DNA of 64,000 nt from Gluconobacter oxydans (GTDB lineage Bacteria > Pseudomonadota > Alphaproteobacteria > Acetobacterales > Acetobacteraceae): positions 62,001-126,000 of the forward strand of contig NZ_BJNM01000004.1 in NCBI RefSeq assembly GCF_006539685.1, read 5' to 3'. Position numbers and translations under genes: made by a program. How positions within the stretch are numbered: position 1 is the first letter of the stretch; every line of letters starts with the position of its first letter. The notes beneath the pieces are model-generated. The model did not search any database, was not told the origin of the DNA, and was given only the letters and a program-made list of their open reading frames with translations. Below are positions 26,874 to 36,256 of this stretch, one piece after another.

Positions 26874-27893
26874 ATGGCAGCACAGTCGGGCCTTCTGGCC
26901 GAGGTCACGCGCGGCGGACGTGTGGAATCCCACCATCTGGGCCGGGCCGTCGTCGTGGATGCCGATGGTGGCGTGGTCTGGTCCTGCGGTGACGTGGATG
27001 CCGCGGTCTTCCCGCGCTCGACCGTCAAATCCCTGCTGGCTATCGAACTGGTGGAAAGTGGCGCGGCCGACCGGCTCGGCCTGAGCAATGATGCGCTGGC
27101 TCTGGCCTGCGCTTCGCATGGCGGCGAGAAGGCCCATGCCGAAATGGCTGCCACGATGCTGGCTTCCGTGGGGCGGGATGTCGGGTCTCTGGAATGTGGA
27201 ACGCACTGGCCGACCTATGAACCTGCGGGCCGCGCTCTGGCCGCCGCGCATCAGAACGCCTGCCCGCTGCACAATAACTGCTCCGGCAAACATGCGGGCA
27301 TGGTGTGCCTGTCCTGCGATCAGGGTGTCGATCCGACCGGCTATATCGATCCGTCCCACGAGATCCAGCGCCGCGTGACGGATGTGCTGGCCGCAATGAT
27401 GGACACACCACATGACGACAGCAATCGCGGCATGGACGGCTGCTCCATGCCGACCTATGCCGTTCCGCTGAAAGCGCTGGCGAAAGGTTTTGCAAGATTT
27501 GGCGCGGGAACCGGACTGTCTGAAGGGCGTTTCCGTGCGGCTACACGACTTCGTGAGGCCGTGGCGGCCAATCCATTCATGGTGGCCGGGACGGGACGCT
27601 ATGACACGAAGATCATGGATCGCTTCGGCACAAGGGCTTTTGTGAAGATGGGCGCGGAAGGCGTGATGATCGCCTCCCTGCCGGAGCTGGGCCTCGGTCT
27701 GGCGATCAAGACCGATGACGGTGCCAACCGTGCCGCAGAGGTCGCAATGTCCGCCCTGCTGCGTCGCTTCGGCGGGGAAACCCTGTGTGCGGACGTAGCA
27801 GACCGCGACATTCTGGACACGACATCCGTCCAGACACTGCGGAACTGGAACGGCTTCACGGTCGGCGAAATCCGCAGTGCCCTGCCGCTGTAA
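26874..27893 (+). CDS. L-asparaginase, Rhizobium etli (class 3) type
   Basis: The 339-residue protein is in the PF06089 family and is unrelated to the E. coli enzymes. It splits asparagine into aspartate and ammonia. From memory of the structurally studied R. etli enzyme, the key residues are Ser48, Lys51, Ser80, Cys135, Lys138 and Cys189; the same residues appear here one position later: Ser49 and Lys52 (RSTVK), Ser81 (CASHGGE), Cys136 and Lys139 (NNCSGKHAG), Cys190 (DGCSMPTYA). A clear SD (AGGAGAGGAA) precedes the ATG. It has no signal peptide, so it is cytoplasmic. Confidence 0.9.
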   Translation: MAAQSGLLAEVTRGGRVESHHLGRAVVVDADGGVVWSCGDVDAAVFPRSTVKSLLAIELVESGAADRLGLSNDALALACASHGGEKAHAEMAATMLASVGRDVGSLECGTHWPTYEPAGRALAAAHQNACPLHNNCSGKHAGMVCLSCDQGVDPTGYIDPSHEIQRRVTDVLAAMMDTPHDDSNRGMDGCSMPTYAVPLKALAKGFARFGAGTGLSEGRFRAATRLREAVAANPFMVAGTGRYDTKIMDRFGTRAFVKMGAEGVMIASLPELGLGLAIKTDDGANRAAEVAMSALLRRFGGETLCADVADRDILDTTSVQTLRNWNGFTVGEIRSALPL

Positions 27894-27981
27894 ACGGTTT
27901 TGTGTTACAGATTACGGATATGACATCCCGGCAACAGGTGGGGTGTCACTTTATGACTGAGTGAAAGGAACGCGCTACCAG

Positions 27982-29409
27982 ATGAATGATCAGGTCGGAA
28001 CGACAGAGACCCTGTTGCCGCAGGATGACAGCAGCACATCCATTTTCGATGCAACACGCTTCAAGATCATCGCCATCGGCGTGATCGCGGCGCTGGCGGG
28101 CCTCATGTCCGGACTTGATATTGGTGTTGTGGCTGGCGCGCTGGATCTTTTCGGCAAGGAATATCACGCCTCCACCGTCGCGCTGGAATGGGTCGTCAGC
28201 TCCATGATGGCCGGCGCGGCGGCGGGTGCGCTGAGTGCGGGGTGGATGTCCAAGGCGCTTGGCCGGAAGCATTCCCTGATCGTGGGCGGCGCGATTTTCG
28301 TGATCGGGACAATCGGCTGTGCGATGAGCTGGTCAGTTGCCTCCATGATCTCCTTTCGGGTGGTCATGGGGATCGCGGTCGGCATTTCCGCCTTCACGGC
28401 CCCGCTCTACCTGTCCGAAATCGCCAGCGAGGATGCGCGCGGGGCGATGGTCTCGACCTATCAGCTCATGGTGACGGTCGGCATTTTCATCGCGTTCCTG
28501 TCCGACACCTATTTCTCCTACAGCGGCAACTGGCGCTGGATGTTCGGCGTCGCCGGTATCCCGGCCGTGCTGTTCCTGATCGGCGTCCTGTTCCTGCCCT
28601 ACAGCCCGCGCTGGCTGATGGCGCAGGGGCGACAGAAAGAAGCCAAGCAGATCCTGCTGGACCTGCGGGATGATCCGCTGGAAGCCGCCAAGGAAATCCG
28701 CGCCATCCGCGAACAGCTGGAGACGAAACAGGAAGGTTTCAAACTTTTCCTGACCAACTCCAATTTCCGTCGCTCCGTAGCGCTGGGCGTGATGCTGCAG
28801 ATGATGCAGCAGCTCGCAGGCATCAACATCGTCATGTATTACGCGCCCAACATCCTCGCGGCCGCGCATTTCGATGCACAGTCGCAGATGTGGTGCACGG
28901 CGATCATCGGTCTGGTGAACATGCTCGCGACCTTCGTGGCGCTGAGCCTGGTCGATCGCTGGGGCCGCAAGCCGATCCTCTATGCGGGCTTTACGGTCAT
29001 GGCGCTCGGCATGGGCGTTCTGGCCATGCTGCTCCAGACCGGCATGACCACGCAGTCTTCGCAGATCGCGGCCGTCTTCCTGCTGATGATCTTCTGCGCC
29101 GGTTTCGCCATGTCGGCGGGACCCCTGACATGGGTCCTGTGTTCCGAAATCCAGCCGCTGGCCGGACGCGATTTCGGGATCGCCATTTCGACCTTCACCA
29201 ACTGGATGACGAATCTTCTGGTGGGTGTCAGCTTCCTGACGCTCATGCAGACGCTGGGAACGGCGGGCACGTTCTGGCTCTTCGCCGGGCTGAATGCGCT
29301 GTTCCTGCTGCTGACGATCCTCTTCGTCCCCGAGACGCGGGGCATGTCTCTTGCAGTCATCGAAAAACGGCTCATGCAGGGTGTGAAACTCCGCAAACTG
29401 GGCCGCTAG
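27982..29409 (+). CDS. Sugar/H+ symporter (MFS sugar porter, GalP-like)
   Basis: About 475 residues with 12 membrane segments. The family motifs are present: GRKHS after helix 2, the loop between helices 6 and 7 with PYSPRWLMAQGRQKEA, and DRWGRKP after helix 8; the QQLAGINIVMYYAP sugar-site segment (helix 7) points to hexose transport. It most likely imports glucose or galactose with protons. A GTG at 27961 is also in frame, but the ATG gives a family-like N-terminus. A strong terminator follows. Confidence 0.9.
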   Translation: MNDQVGTTETLLPQDDSSTSIFDATRFKIIAIGVIAALAGLMSGLDIGVVAGALDLFGKEYHASTVALEWVVSSMMAGAAAGALSAGWMSKALGRKHSLIVGGAIFVIGTIGCAMSWSVASMISFRVVMGIAVGISAFTAPLYLSEIASEDARGAMVSTYQLMVTVGIFIAFLSDTYFSYSGNWRWMFGVAGIPAVLFLIGVLFLPYSPRWLMAQGRQKEAKQILLDLRDDPLEAAKEIRAIREQLETKQEGFKLFLTNSNFRRSVALGVMLQMMQQLAGINIVMYYAPNILAAAHFDAQSQMWCTAIIGLVNMLATFVALSLVDRWGRKPILYAGFTVMALGMGVLAMLLQTGMTTQSSQIAAVFLLMIFCAGFAMSAGPLTWVLCSEIQPLAGRDFGIAISTFTNWMTNLLVGVSFLTLMQTLGTAGTFWLFAGLNALFLLLTILFVPETRGMSLAVIEKRLMQGVKLRKLGR

Positions 29410-29441
29410 AGTTTTCCGGGCATCACCATCGAGTGACCATG

Positions 29442-29468
29442 CGCCCGGCCCCTCTGGCCGGGCGTTTT
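29442..29468 (+). terminator. Rho-independent terminator after the sugar symporter
   Basis: A perfect 9-bp GC-rich stem (CGCCCGGCC / GGCCGGGCG) with a five-base loop followed by TTTT. Confidence 0.9.
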
Positions 29469-29496
29469 CATTTAAACCTTCATCAAGGAAACGCGC

Positions 29497-29919
29497 TTGA
29501 GCGAATTCTCCAGACCTTCCCGTGACTTCGACCGCAATGTGAGCAAGGGCGGCGTCCTGCTTGTCTATGCGCTTTATATCGCCCGCTTCTTCACGGGGAT
29601 CAGTCTTCTGGCGGGTGTGATCCTTGCCTATATCCTGCGCGGATCGAGCGTGGGCGTGGAGCGGGCGCATCTGAACTGGCTGGTGCGCCTGTTCTGGTAC
29701 GATGTGGCATTCATCATCGGTTCGGCCGCCCTGTTTCTGGCGTGCTTCATGACGGAACCGCCGGGAAGTTCAGGTCCCGGTCAGCTTCTCTTCCTGCTGC
29801 CGATCGGCATTTTCGTGGTCTGGAATATCGTCCTGCTGGTCGCGCTCATTGTGGGGCTGCGGGGCTTCCTGGCTGGACGTGGCCCGCTGCCGGAACGCTT
29901 CCGCGCCCTGGCCGAGTAG
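29497..29919 (+). CDS. DUF4870-like membrane protein (paralogue 1)
   Basis: The 140-residue protein has three to four membrane segments: LLVYALYIARFFTGISLLAG, LFWYDVAFIIGSAALFLA and LFLLPIGIFVVWNIVLLVALI. It shares the pattern VYALYIAxFFTG...HLNWLVRLFWY with the next gene, so they are paralogues. Start is TTG. Function unknown; the family is often annotated as a small membrane protein. Confidence 0.72.
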   Translation: MSEFSRPSRDFDRNVSKGGVLLVYALYIARFFTGISLLAGVILAYILRGSSVGVERAHLNWLVRLFWYDVAFIIGSAALFLACFMTEPPGSSGPGQLLFLLPIGIFVVWNIVLLVALIVGLRGFLAGRGPLPERFRALAE

Positions 29920-29931
29920 GTTTCGCCGTCG

Positions 29932-29953
29932 AACTGGCGTAATTCGCCAGTTT
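29932..29953 (+). terminator. Weak hairpin after paralogue 1
   Basis: An 8-bp stem (AACTGGCG / CGCCAGTT) with a TAATT loop lies 12 bases after the stop but is followed by only one extra T, so termination would be weak. Confidence 0.35.
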
Positions 29954-30060
29954 CCCGGCTTTCAGAGTGGCCGCTCTTGCCAGAACATCGGTAAATCCGG
30001 TTCTGGCACGGTTCATGCATCAAGGTTGCTGTCGAGTTTTTCTCAGAGGAGCTTTCCCTC

Positions 30061-30486
30061 ATGTACGCATCCTACGCCCCGTATGAACCCGCAAACCGCT
30101 ACGGCCGCGGAGACGACGCCGAAACCGCGCGCGATCTGGTCCTGCTGGTTTACGCCCTGTACATCGCCGGCTTCTTCACGGGCGTGACCGCCCTGATCGG
30201 GGTGATGATCGCGCATTCAGGCCGCCGCGCCGCGACGGGGCTGAAGCGCGCGCAGCTGGACTGGCAGATCCGGATGTTCTGGTACGGCGTTCTGGCCCTG
30301 ACGGTCATCGGGATGATCCATCTCATGGTCGCGGGTCTGGGCGCCATTACGGGCGGCCTCGGACTGGTGTTCATGGTGGTGCCATGGGGGCTGACGCTTG
30401 CCTGGGGAATCCTCACGACCTGGGCGATTGCGCGTGGTGTTCATGCTGCGCTGCTCAATCGCCCCGTTGCCACTGCACAGTTCTGA
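30061..30486 (+). CDS. DUF4870-like membrane protein (paralogue 2)
   Basis: The 141-residue product parallels the upstream gene: LLVYALYIAGFFTGVTALIG, the AQLDWQIRMFWYGVLALTVI segment and a last helix near residues 105-130. The N-terminus is more polar (MYASYAPYEPANRYGRGDD). Its SD is AGAGGAG about nine bases ahead. The two copies suggest a tandem duplication. Confidence 0.75.
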   Translation: MYASYAPYEPANRYGRGDDAETARDLVLLVYALYIAGFFTGVTALIGVMIAHSGRRAATGLKRAQLDWQIRMFWYGVLALTVIGMIHLMVAGLGAITGGLGLVFMVVPWGLTLAWGILTTWAIARGVHAALLNRPVATAQF

Positions 30487-30506
30487 AGCCGGAAAGATCC
30501 CATCCC

Positions 30507-31244
30507 ATGGCCCGTTTCACGCTCTCTCTTCCTATTCTCGCCCTCGGGACCGCACTGGCCTTTCCGGTTTGTGCCGCGCCGCTGAGCCAGTCCTCCATTT
30601 CGGATGATATTTCCCAGTCCACCCTGCCTGAAGGCGGCAAGTTCTCCACCGTCAGCGGAGATGTCACTGTCGGGACATCGGACGGCGCCCTGTCCGTCCG
30701 GACCGTCAGCGGCGACATCCATGTCACGCAGTCTCACGGCCCGCTCGATGTCCATACGGTCAGCGGTACGCTGGATGTGGAGCATGCCGCCGGAGCCGTC
30801 GAGGTCCGCAGCGCGAGTGGAAATGTCACGCTGGACCACGCGGACGGCGCCGTCTCCATCCGCACCATGAGCGGCGAGAGCACTCTCGATCACGCCGGCC
30901 GGGATATCATGGTCCGCAGTATCAGCGGGGACATGACCCTGATGCTCGACGCTGCGTCCAAGATGCGCACGATCGATATCGGCACGATCAGCGGCGATAT
31001 GACGATCCATCTGCCGCATGGCTTTGGCGGAACATTCGACATCCGCCTGAAACAGCGTCGTTCAGAGACGGCGCTCCCTCTCCAGCAGTCCCTCGGCCTC
31101 ACGGTGCATATGGGGAACTGGGAGAAAGACACCGGCAATTCGGAAGAGGTCCGGACGATTACGGCCACTGGCAAGGTCGGCGATGGCCGTGATCACATCA
31201 TCGTCCGCAGCGTGGCCGGGTCCTTGAAGCTCGTTCAGGACTGA
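30507..31244 (+). CDS. Secreted DUF4097-like repeat protein
   Basis: The 245-residue protein has a signal peptide (MARFTLSLPILALGTALAFP, cleavage near CAA) and a mature part made of repeated strands of about 18-19 residues carrying SG(D/N/E): FSTVSGDVTV, VRTVSGDIHV, VHTVSGTLDV, VRSASGNVTL, IRTMSGESTL, VRSISGDMTL, IGTISGDMTI. This suggests a right-handed beta-helix as in the DUF4097 (putative adhesin-like) family. Ligand and partner unknown. The gene follows the two membrane proteins. Confidence 0.78.
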   Translation: MARFTLSLPILALGTALAFPVCAAPLSQSSISDDISQSTLPEGGKFSTVSGDVTVGTSDGALSVRTVSGDIHVTQSHGPLDVHTVSGTLDVEHAAGAVEVRSASGNVTLDHADGAVSIRTMSGESTLDHAGRDIMVRSISGDMTLMLDAASKMRTIDIGTISGDMTIHLPHGFGGTFDIRLKQRRSETALPLQQSLGLTVHMGNWEKDTGNSEEVRTITATGKVGDGRDHIIVRSVAGSLKLVQD

Positions 31245-32032
31245 GCGTCGCTTTCAAAGCCCATCGCCCGCAGGCTCGCTGCCATGAACTCTGGTGGCGG
31301 GGCCTGTGCGCTGAGCGTGTCGGACGGCAGGCTCAGTTCCAGACTGCGGGCCAGAAGATGCAGCCCCGGCAGGGCTGAGCCGTCCGGAGCAGGCATTCCG
31401 TAAACCGGATCGCCAAGGATCGGCGTGCCCAGTTCCGCGCAATGGATGCGCGCCTGATGCGTGCGCCCGGTGAGCAGTTCCAGCTCTACCCAGCACAGAC
31501 CTTTGCTACGTCCCAGAACCCGCCAGCGCGTGCGGGCTTCGTCGCCCTTCGCATCAACGACCATCCGCCAGCCCGAGGCGTCAGACTGACGCAGAAGCGG
31601 CGCGTCGATCTCGCCGCTATCCTGCGGAAGATCACCCACCACGACGGCCCAGTACAGCTTGTGGGCCTGCCGCTCCTGAAACGCCTTCTGCGCCTCGATC
31701 AGCGCCGTCTTGCGCCGTGCGACCAGCAGACAGCCGGACGTATCGGCATCCAGCCGATGCGCCAGCCACGGTCCCCCGCGCGGATGCGGGAGCAGTCGCG
31801 TTTCAACGGAATCCTGCGTGGAGGGACCGGGATGAACGGCCAGCCCAGCCGGTTTGTACAGAATCAGGAAGCGAGGGGTTTCCAGCAGGACGGGAATGTC
31901 CATGCCGGGGTGAAATGGGGTGCGCGGCCCTTCCGGGGCAGGGGAGGCGGCCTGTTGGGGCAGGCGCCGTGGTTTATGTGCGTTGCGCGCGGCTTTTGCG
32001 CGCCGGATCCGGTCTTTCCGGTCAGTCTTCAT
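31235..32032 (-). CDS. RluA-family pseudouridine synthase
   Basis: The 265-residue product has the RluA active-site block AHRLDADTSGCLLVAR, with the catalytic Asp near residue 94, followed by RTHQARIHCAELG. It converts uridine to pseudouridine in rRNA or tRNA; the exact site is not predictable. The first ~43 residues are basic and may be an extension; the next in-frame ATG begins MDIPVLLETPRFL. Its start overlaps the ftsK stop, and its end overlaps the stop of the upstream-strand gene by 10 bases. Confidence 0.87.
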   Translation of the reverse strand: MKTDRKDRIRRAKAARNAHKPRRLPQQAASPAPEGPRTPFHPGMDIPVLLETPRFLILYKPAGLAVHPGPSTQDSVETRLLPHPRGGPWLAHRLDADTSGCLLVARRKTALIEAQKAFQERQAHKLYWAVVVGDLPQDSGEIDAPLLRQSDASGWRMVVDAKGDEARTRWRVLGRSKGLCWVELELLTGRTHQARIHCAELGTPILGDPVYGMPAPDGSALPGLHLLARSLELSLPSDTLSAQAPPPEFMAASLRAMGFESDAQS

Positions 32033-34769
32033 GCTCTTCCTTGCGGCGGATCAGGATCTCGCGTTTGCCCACATGGTTGGCAGCCCCGATGATGCCTTCC
32101 TTTTCCATCTGGTCGATCAGCTTGGCCGCGCGGTTATAGCCGATGGAGAGATGGCGCTGGATGAAGCTGGTGGAGGCGCGGCCTTCACGCATGACGACGT
32201 CCACCGCCTGATCGAACAGGCTGCCTTCCCCGTCACCACCCGAGCCGGACCCTGCCGTCAGGCCGCCCGCGCTGTCGTCATCCTGCCCGGAGACCACATC
32301 GTCGTTATAGATCGGGTCGCCCTTGGAGCGCAGATCGGCCACCACGGCCTCGACCTCGTCATCCGCCACGAACGGGCCGTGGACACGCGTGATGCGCCCG
32401 CCGCCCTGCATGAACAGCATGTCACCCTGGCCCAGAAGCTGCTCTGCGCCCTGTTCCTGAAGGATGGTGCGGCTGTCGAATTTGCTGATGACCTGGAAGG
32501 AAATACGGGTCGGGAAGTTGGCTTTAATCGTGCCGGTGATGACGTCAACGGAAGGCCGCTGCGTCGCCATGATGACGTGAATGCCAGCCGCACGGGCCTT
32601 CTGGGCCAGACGCTGCACCGCCGTCTCGATTTCTTTGCCTGCGACCATCATCAGGTCAGCCATCTCGTCGATGACGACGACGATATAAGGCAGGTTTTCC
32701 GTCGCGACCTGCTGTTCGTCGAACACCGGGCGGCCCGTCTCGGGATCGAAACCGGTCTGCACCCGTTTGGTGACCATTTCGCCCGTGGCGCGAAGCTGGT
32801 TCACGCGCTCGTTGTAGCCGTTGATGTTGCGGACCTGAAGCTGCGCCATCAGGCGATAGCGGCGGTCCATTTCCTGCACGGTCCATTTCAGCGCGCTGAC
32901 GGCCTTGGCAGGTTCCGTCACGACCGGCGTCAGGAGATGCGGAATGCCATCATAGATCGAAAGTTCGAGGATCTTGGGATCGATCATGATCAGGCGGCAC
33001 TCTTCCGGGCTGAGCCGGTAGAGCAGCGACAGGATCATGGCGTTCACGCCAACCGACTTACCCGAACCCGTCGTACCCGCGACGAGCAGATGCGGCATCT
33101 TCGCGAGGTCCGTATAGACCGGCACACCGGCAATATCCTTGCCGAGCGCGATCTGCAGGCGTCCGGTGCCGTTGAGCCATTCCGGCGTGCGCAGCAGTTC
33201 GGAGAAATAGACCGTCTCGCGCTTGGCGTTCGGGACCTCGATGCCGATCACGTTGCGCCCCGGCACGGTCGCGATACGCACGCTCAGAACCGACAGGGAG
33301 CGCGCCACGTCGTCGGCCAGCCCGATCACGCGGGACGAGCGGATGCCCGGTGCGGGTTCCAGTTCGTACAACGTGACGACCGGACCGGCATGGATATCGC
33401 CGATCGTGCCCTGCACGCCATAATCGGCCAGAACGCTTTCCAGCAGCCGCGCATTGGACTGCAACGTCTCCTGAGACGGCCCGGTCACGGCGTGCGGCGG
33501 CGGCGGGTTCAGCAGGGAGAGGGAAGGCAGTTCCCAGCCGGTCGTTACGGCATTGCGCGGCGCAACAGGGCGCGCGGGTACAGGCTCGGGCGGACGTTCC
33601 GGACGGCGCATTCCGAACAGGCCGCGCTTCTGCGGCTCGGGTTCGGGTGGCGTGTCGATGCTGCTCTGCGACAGGTCCTCGTCCATTTCGTCGTCGATCT
33701 GGCGCCGCACGGGCGGCAGCGGCGTGTCGCGCTGGCGGGCGATCTGGGCCAGACGCTCGGCATAGGGGTTGGACGGGACGTCCTCTTCTTCGGGGGCAGC
33801 GGTCTGGCGTGCGCGGGCAGCCGCGGCTTCCGTCTGGCTGATTGCGCGCGTTTCCGCGGCAGGCTGGCTGTAGGGATCGTCCTGCGTTTCCATCGGCGGC
33901 TGCATCCAGCCGGTATTCTGCGGTACGAAGGGCGCGGGACGCGAGCGCGGATCGCTTTTGCCGAAGCTGCGGCGCAGGAAGGAGAGGGGGGCCGCATCCG
34001 CAGCCGGCGCGCCACCGGCGGGGCTTGGCTGGAATTCATACATCCGCGGGTCCGGAGCCGGGCGATCGGTGGTCTGCGGACCGTTCATGCGTTTTGCGAG
34101 CGAGAACGGCTGGCGGCCCAGAAGCATGAGCGTCTGGCCCAGCGCGCGCCATTCGCGGGCTTCAAGACCCATGGCGAGCGGGAGCAGAAGCCCCATCAGC
34201 AGCAGGACCAGAATGACAGCAATCGCGTTCCCGGCGGCACCGGCTTCCGCATGGGCCGCGTCCAGCAGGCGATGCGCGCAGGACACACCCATTTCGCCGC
34301 CGAGACCGCTGGCGGTCGGCCAGGCGACCTCAAGTCCCGGAATGAGAAGTTGGAGCGTGCCGATGAAGGTGGCGCTGGCGGGCAGGAGGGCGAGGGCAGC
34401 CACGATCCGCAGGATCGGCAGGCTCATGCCGTGATGTCGGACCATACGCCAGGCCCAGGCCAGCAGGATGACGATCGGCATGCCGCTGCCGAGGCCAAGC
34501 CACTGGATCAGCCCGTCCGAAATGGTCGCGCCCGTGCGGCCCAGCAGGTTCGTCGGCTGCGTTCCGGTCGAGGTGTTGAAGGACGGATCGTGCGGATTGA
34601 AGCTCCACAGGGCGATCCCGACCGCCACGGCGAAGATCAGCAGGACAAGCCCGAGCAGCTCCATGCAGCGTGCGCGCAGGGCACTGCGCAGTTTTGGTGT
34701 CATGTGCCGGCCATGCGCGTCGCGGACGATGTTGCGCACTGTACTGGTCGATCGGCTGAACGCGGCCAA
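32022..34769 (-). CDS. ftsK: DNA translocase FtsK
   Basis: The 915-residue protein carries the N-terminal membrane domain (about four segments in residues 30-230), a long proline/glutamine-rich linker and the motor domain: Walker A GTTGSGKSVGVN (around 563-574), Walker B VVVIDEMADLMM, and the C-terminal gamma winged helix that reads KOPS sites. It pumps chromosomal DNA at the septum during division. A TTG at 34769 begins the frame; an ATG at 34703 is an alternative start. A 969-codon frame antisense to it is a shadow. Confidence 0.93.
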   Translation of the reverse strand: MAAFSRSTSTVRNIVRDAHGRHMTPKLRSALRARCMELLGLVLLIFAVAVGIALWSFNPHDPSFNTSTGTQPTNLLGRTGATISDGLIQWLGLGSGMPIVILLAWAWRMVRHHGMSLPILRIVAALALLPASATFIGTLQLLIPGLEVAWPTASGLGGEMGVSCAHRLLDAAHAEAGAAGNAIAVILVLLLMGLLLPLAMGLEAREWRALGQTLMLLGRQPFSLAKRMNGPQTTDRPAPDPRMYEFQPSPAGGAPAADAAPLSFLRRSFGKSDPRSRPAPFVPQNTGWMQPPMETQDDPYSQPAAETRAISQTEAAAARARQTAAPEEEDVPSNPYAERLAQIARQRDTPLPPVRRQIDDEMDEDLSQSSIDTPPEPEPQKRGLFGMRRPERPPEPVPARPVAPRNAVTTGWELPSLSLLNPPPPHAVTGPSQETLQSNARLLESVLADYGVQGTIGDIHAGPVVTLYELEPAPGIRSSRVIGLADDVARSLSVLSVRIATVPGRNVIGIEVPNAKRETVYFSELLRTPEWLNGTGRLQIALGKDIAGVPVYTDLAKMPHLLVAGTTGSGKSVGVNAMILSLLYRLSPEECRLIMIDPKILELSIYDGIPHLLTPVVTEPAKAVSALKWTVQEMDRRYRLMAQLQVRNINGYNERVNQLRATGEMVTKRVQTGFDPETGRPVFDEQQVATENLPYIVVVIDEMADLMMVAGKEIETAVQRLAQKARAAGIHVIMATQRPSVDVITGTIKANFPTRISFQVISKFDSRTILQEQGAEQLLGQGDMLFMQGGGRITRVHGPFVADDEVEAVVADLRSKGDPIYNDDVVSGQDDDSAGGLTAGSGSGGDGEGSLFDQAVDVVMREGRASTSFIQRHLSIGYNRAAKLIDQMEKEGIIGAANHVGKREILIRRKEEHED

Positions 34770-34858
34770 GTCTCGTCACCCCGTCGGTTTTCTGGATTAG
34801 CGGCTTGTAAAATTCACTCTGAACTATAGCCGACAGGGTACTGAATACAGAGGGAAAA

Positions 34859-35458
34859 TTAAGGAAAAGTGGAGGAATGCCTCCAGATCGTCACCTTCGC
34901 GGTGCCGAAACGACGCTCGCAGAGGATTTCTGGCGTCAATGTGGGCATAAAGTGTTCGGAAGGTGGCACGATGGGCGTGAATTCTTCCGTGGCTCCCGTC
35001 TCGGCCACGATCAGCGCACCTTCCGCCAGCCAGCCGGTCCGCGCCAGTGCCCGCAGACCCGACTCGACCAGTCCCTTGCCATAGGGCGGGTCCAGAAAAA
35101 CCAGCGTGTAGGGTTCAGTGGCTTTGGGCGGATGCGTGACGCTGCAACTCAGGACACGGGAGCGGTCCCGCGCCTTGCAGATGTCCAGATTGGCGCGCAG
35201 GGCCGCTAGCGCATTCCGGTCGCGCTCGATGAAGGCGGCCTTCTGCGTCCCGCGTGACAGGGCTTCAAGCCCCAGTGCGCCTGTTCCGGCGTAGCAGTCC
35301 AGCACGAGGGCCTGTTCCAGTTCGTCCTGCCCGTACCAGGGCGCATGGGCGAGCATGTCGAAAATCGCCTGTCGCGTGCGGTCCGATGTCGGGCGCGTGC
35401 TGGTTCCGGATGGCGCGGTCAGGGCGCGGCCCTTGTTGTCTCCTCCAACAATCCGCAT
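34859..35458 (-). CDS. rsmD: 16S rRNA m2G966 methyltransferase
   Basis: The 199-residue protein starts MRIVGGDNKGRAL, typical of RsmD, has SAM-binding CYAGTGALGLEALSRG (about 51-66) and the catalytic DPPYGKG near 121-127. It methylates G966 of 16S rRNA. The start lies four bases from the stop of the RluB-like gene, so the two are coupled. Confidence 0.93.
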   Translation of the reverse strand: MRIVGGDNKGRALTAPSGTSTRPTSDRTRQAIFDMLAHAPWYGQDELEQALVLDCYAGTGALGLEALSRGTQKAAFIERDRNALAALRANLDICKARDRSRVLSCSVTHPPKATEPYTLVFLDPPYGKGLVESGLRALARTGWLAEGALIVAETGATEEFTPIVPPSEHFMPTLTPEILCERRFGTAKVTIWRHSSTFP

Positions 35459-35461
35459 GGA

Positions 35462-36256
35462 TCAGCGCGTCCGGTGACGCTTCGGCGCGGGAAGATCCGG
35501 CACCTGTTCGCGCAGGGTCTTGCCCGGCACTTCTTCCAGTTCGCGTGCCTTGAGCGAGCCAAGCTGGAACGGTCCGTAAGACAGGCGGATCAGGCGGCTG
35601 ACATGCAGGTTCAGGCCTTCCATGACGCGCCGGATCTCGCGGTTCTTGCCTTCGCGCAGACTGACCGTCAGCCAGGAATTGTCGCCCTTCGTGGAGTCCA
35701 GCGCGGCTTCGATAGAGCCGTAGCGCACGCCTTCATATTCGAAGCCGTCGATCAGCGAGGCCAGACGCTTCTCATCCACAACGCCAAAGACGCGCACGCG
35801 GTAACGGCGGACCCAGGAATTGCCCGGAAGCTCAAGGCGGCGGGCCAGCTCACCGTCATTGGTCAGCAGCAGCAGACCCTCGGAATTGATGTCCAGACGC
35901 CCGACGCTGATGACGCGCGGCATGCCCTCGGGCAGCGTGTCGAACACCGTCTGGCGGCCCTGCGGGTCCTTGTGCGTCGTCATCAGGCCATCGGGCTTGT
36001 GATACCGCCACAGGCGCGTGCGCTCGGGGGAGTCCACGGGCTTGCCGTCCACCAGCACGATGTCGCCCGGCTGCACGAAGGTCGCCGGATGCGTGACGAT
36101 CTGTCCGCCCAGTTTGATGCGGCCGTCCTCGATCATGCGTTCGATATCGCGGCGGCTGGCCACGCCGGCGCGGGCCAGCGCCTTGGCGATACGCTCGCCT
36201 TTCGGGCCGGAGGTTTCCATGTCGGGGGCGGTGTTTTCGGTATTGTCGTCGGTCAT
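35462..36256 (-). CDS. RsuA/RluB-family pseudouridine synthase
   Basis: The product (264 residues from ATG 36256) has an N-terminal S4 RNA-binding domain (GERIAKALARAGVASRRDIE) and the catalytic GRLDINSEGLLLLTNDG, with the active Asp in that motif. The RluB group modifies U2605 of 23S rRNA, RluF/E others. A charged C-terminal tail follows. Its start overlaps the previous amidotransferase stop by ATGA. Confidence 0.88.
   Translation of the reverse strand: MTDDNTENTAPDMETSGPKGERIAKALARAGVASRRDIERMIEDGRIKLGGQIVTHPATFVQPGDIVLVDGKPVDSPERTRLWRYHKPDGLMTTHKDPQGRQTVFDTLPEGMPRVISVGRLDINSEGLLLLTNDGELARRLELPGNSWVRRYRVRVFGVVDEKRLASLIDGFEYEGVRYGSIEAALDSTKGDNSWLTVSLREGKNREIRRVMEGLNLHVSRLIRLSYGPFQLGSLKARELEEVPGKTLREQVPDLPAPKRHRTR

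Noticed and set aside
31920-34829. A 969-codon frame on the plus strand
   Set aside because: It is antisense to FtsK (Walker motifs clear) and rich in His, Arg and Gln as expected of a shadow.
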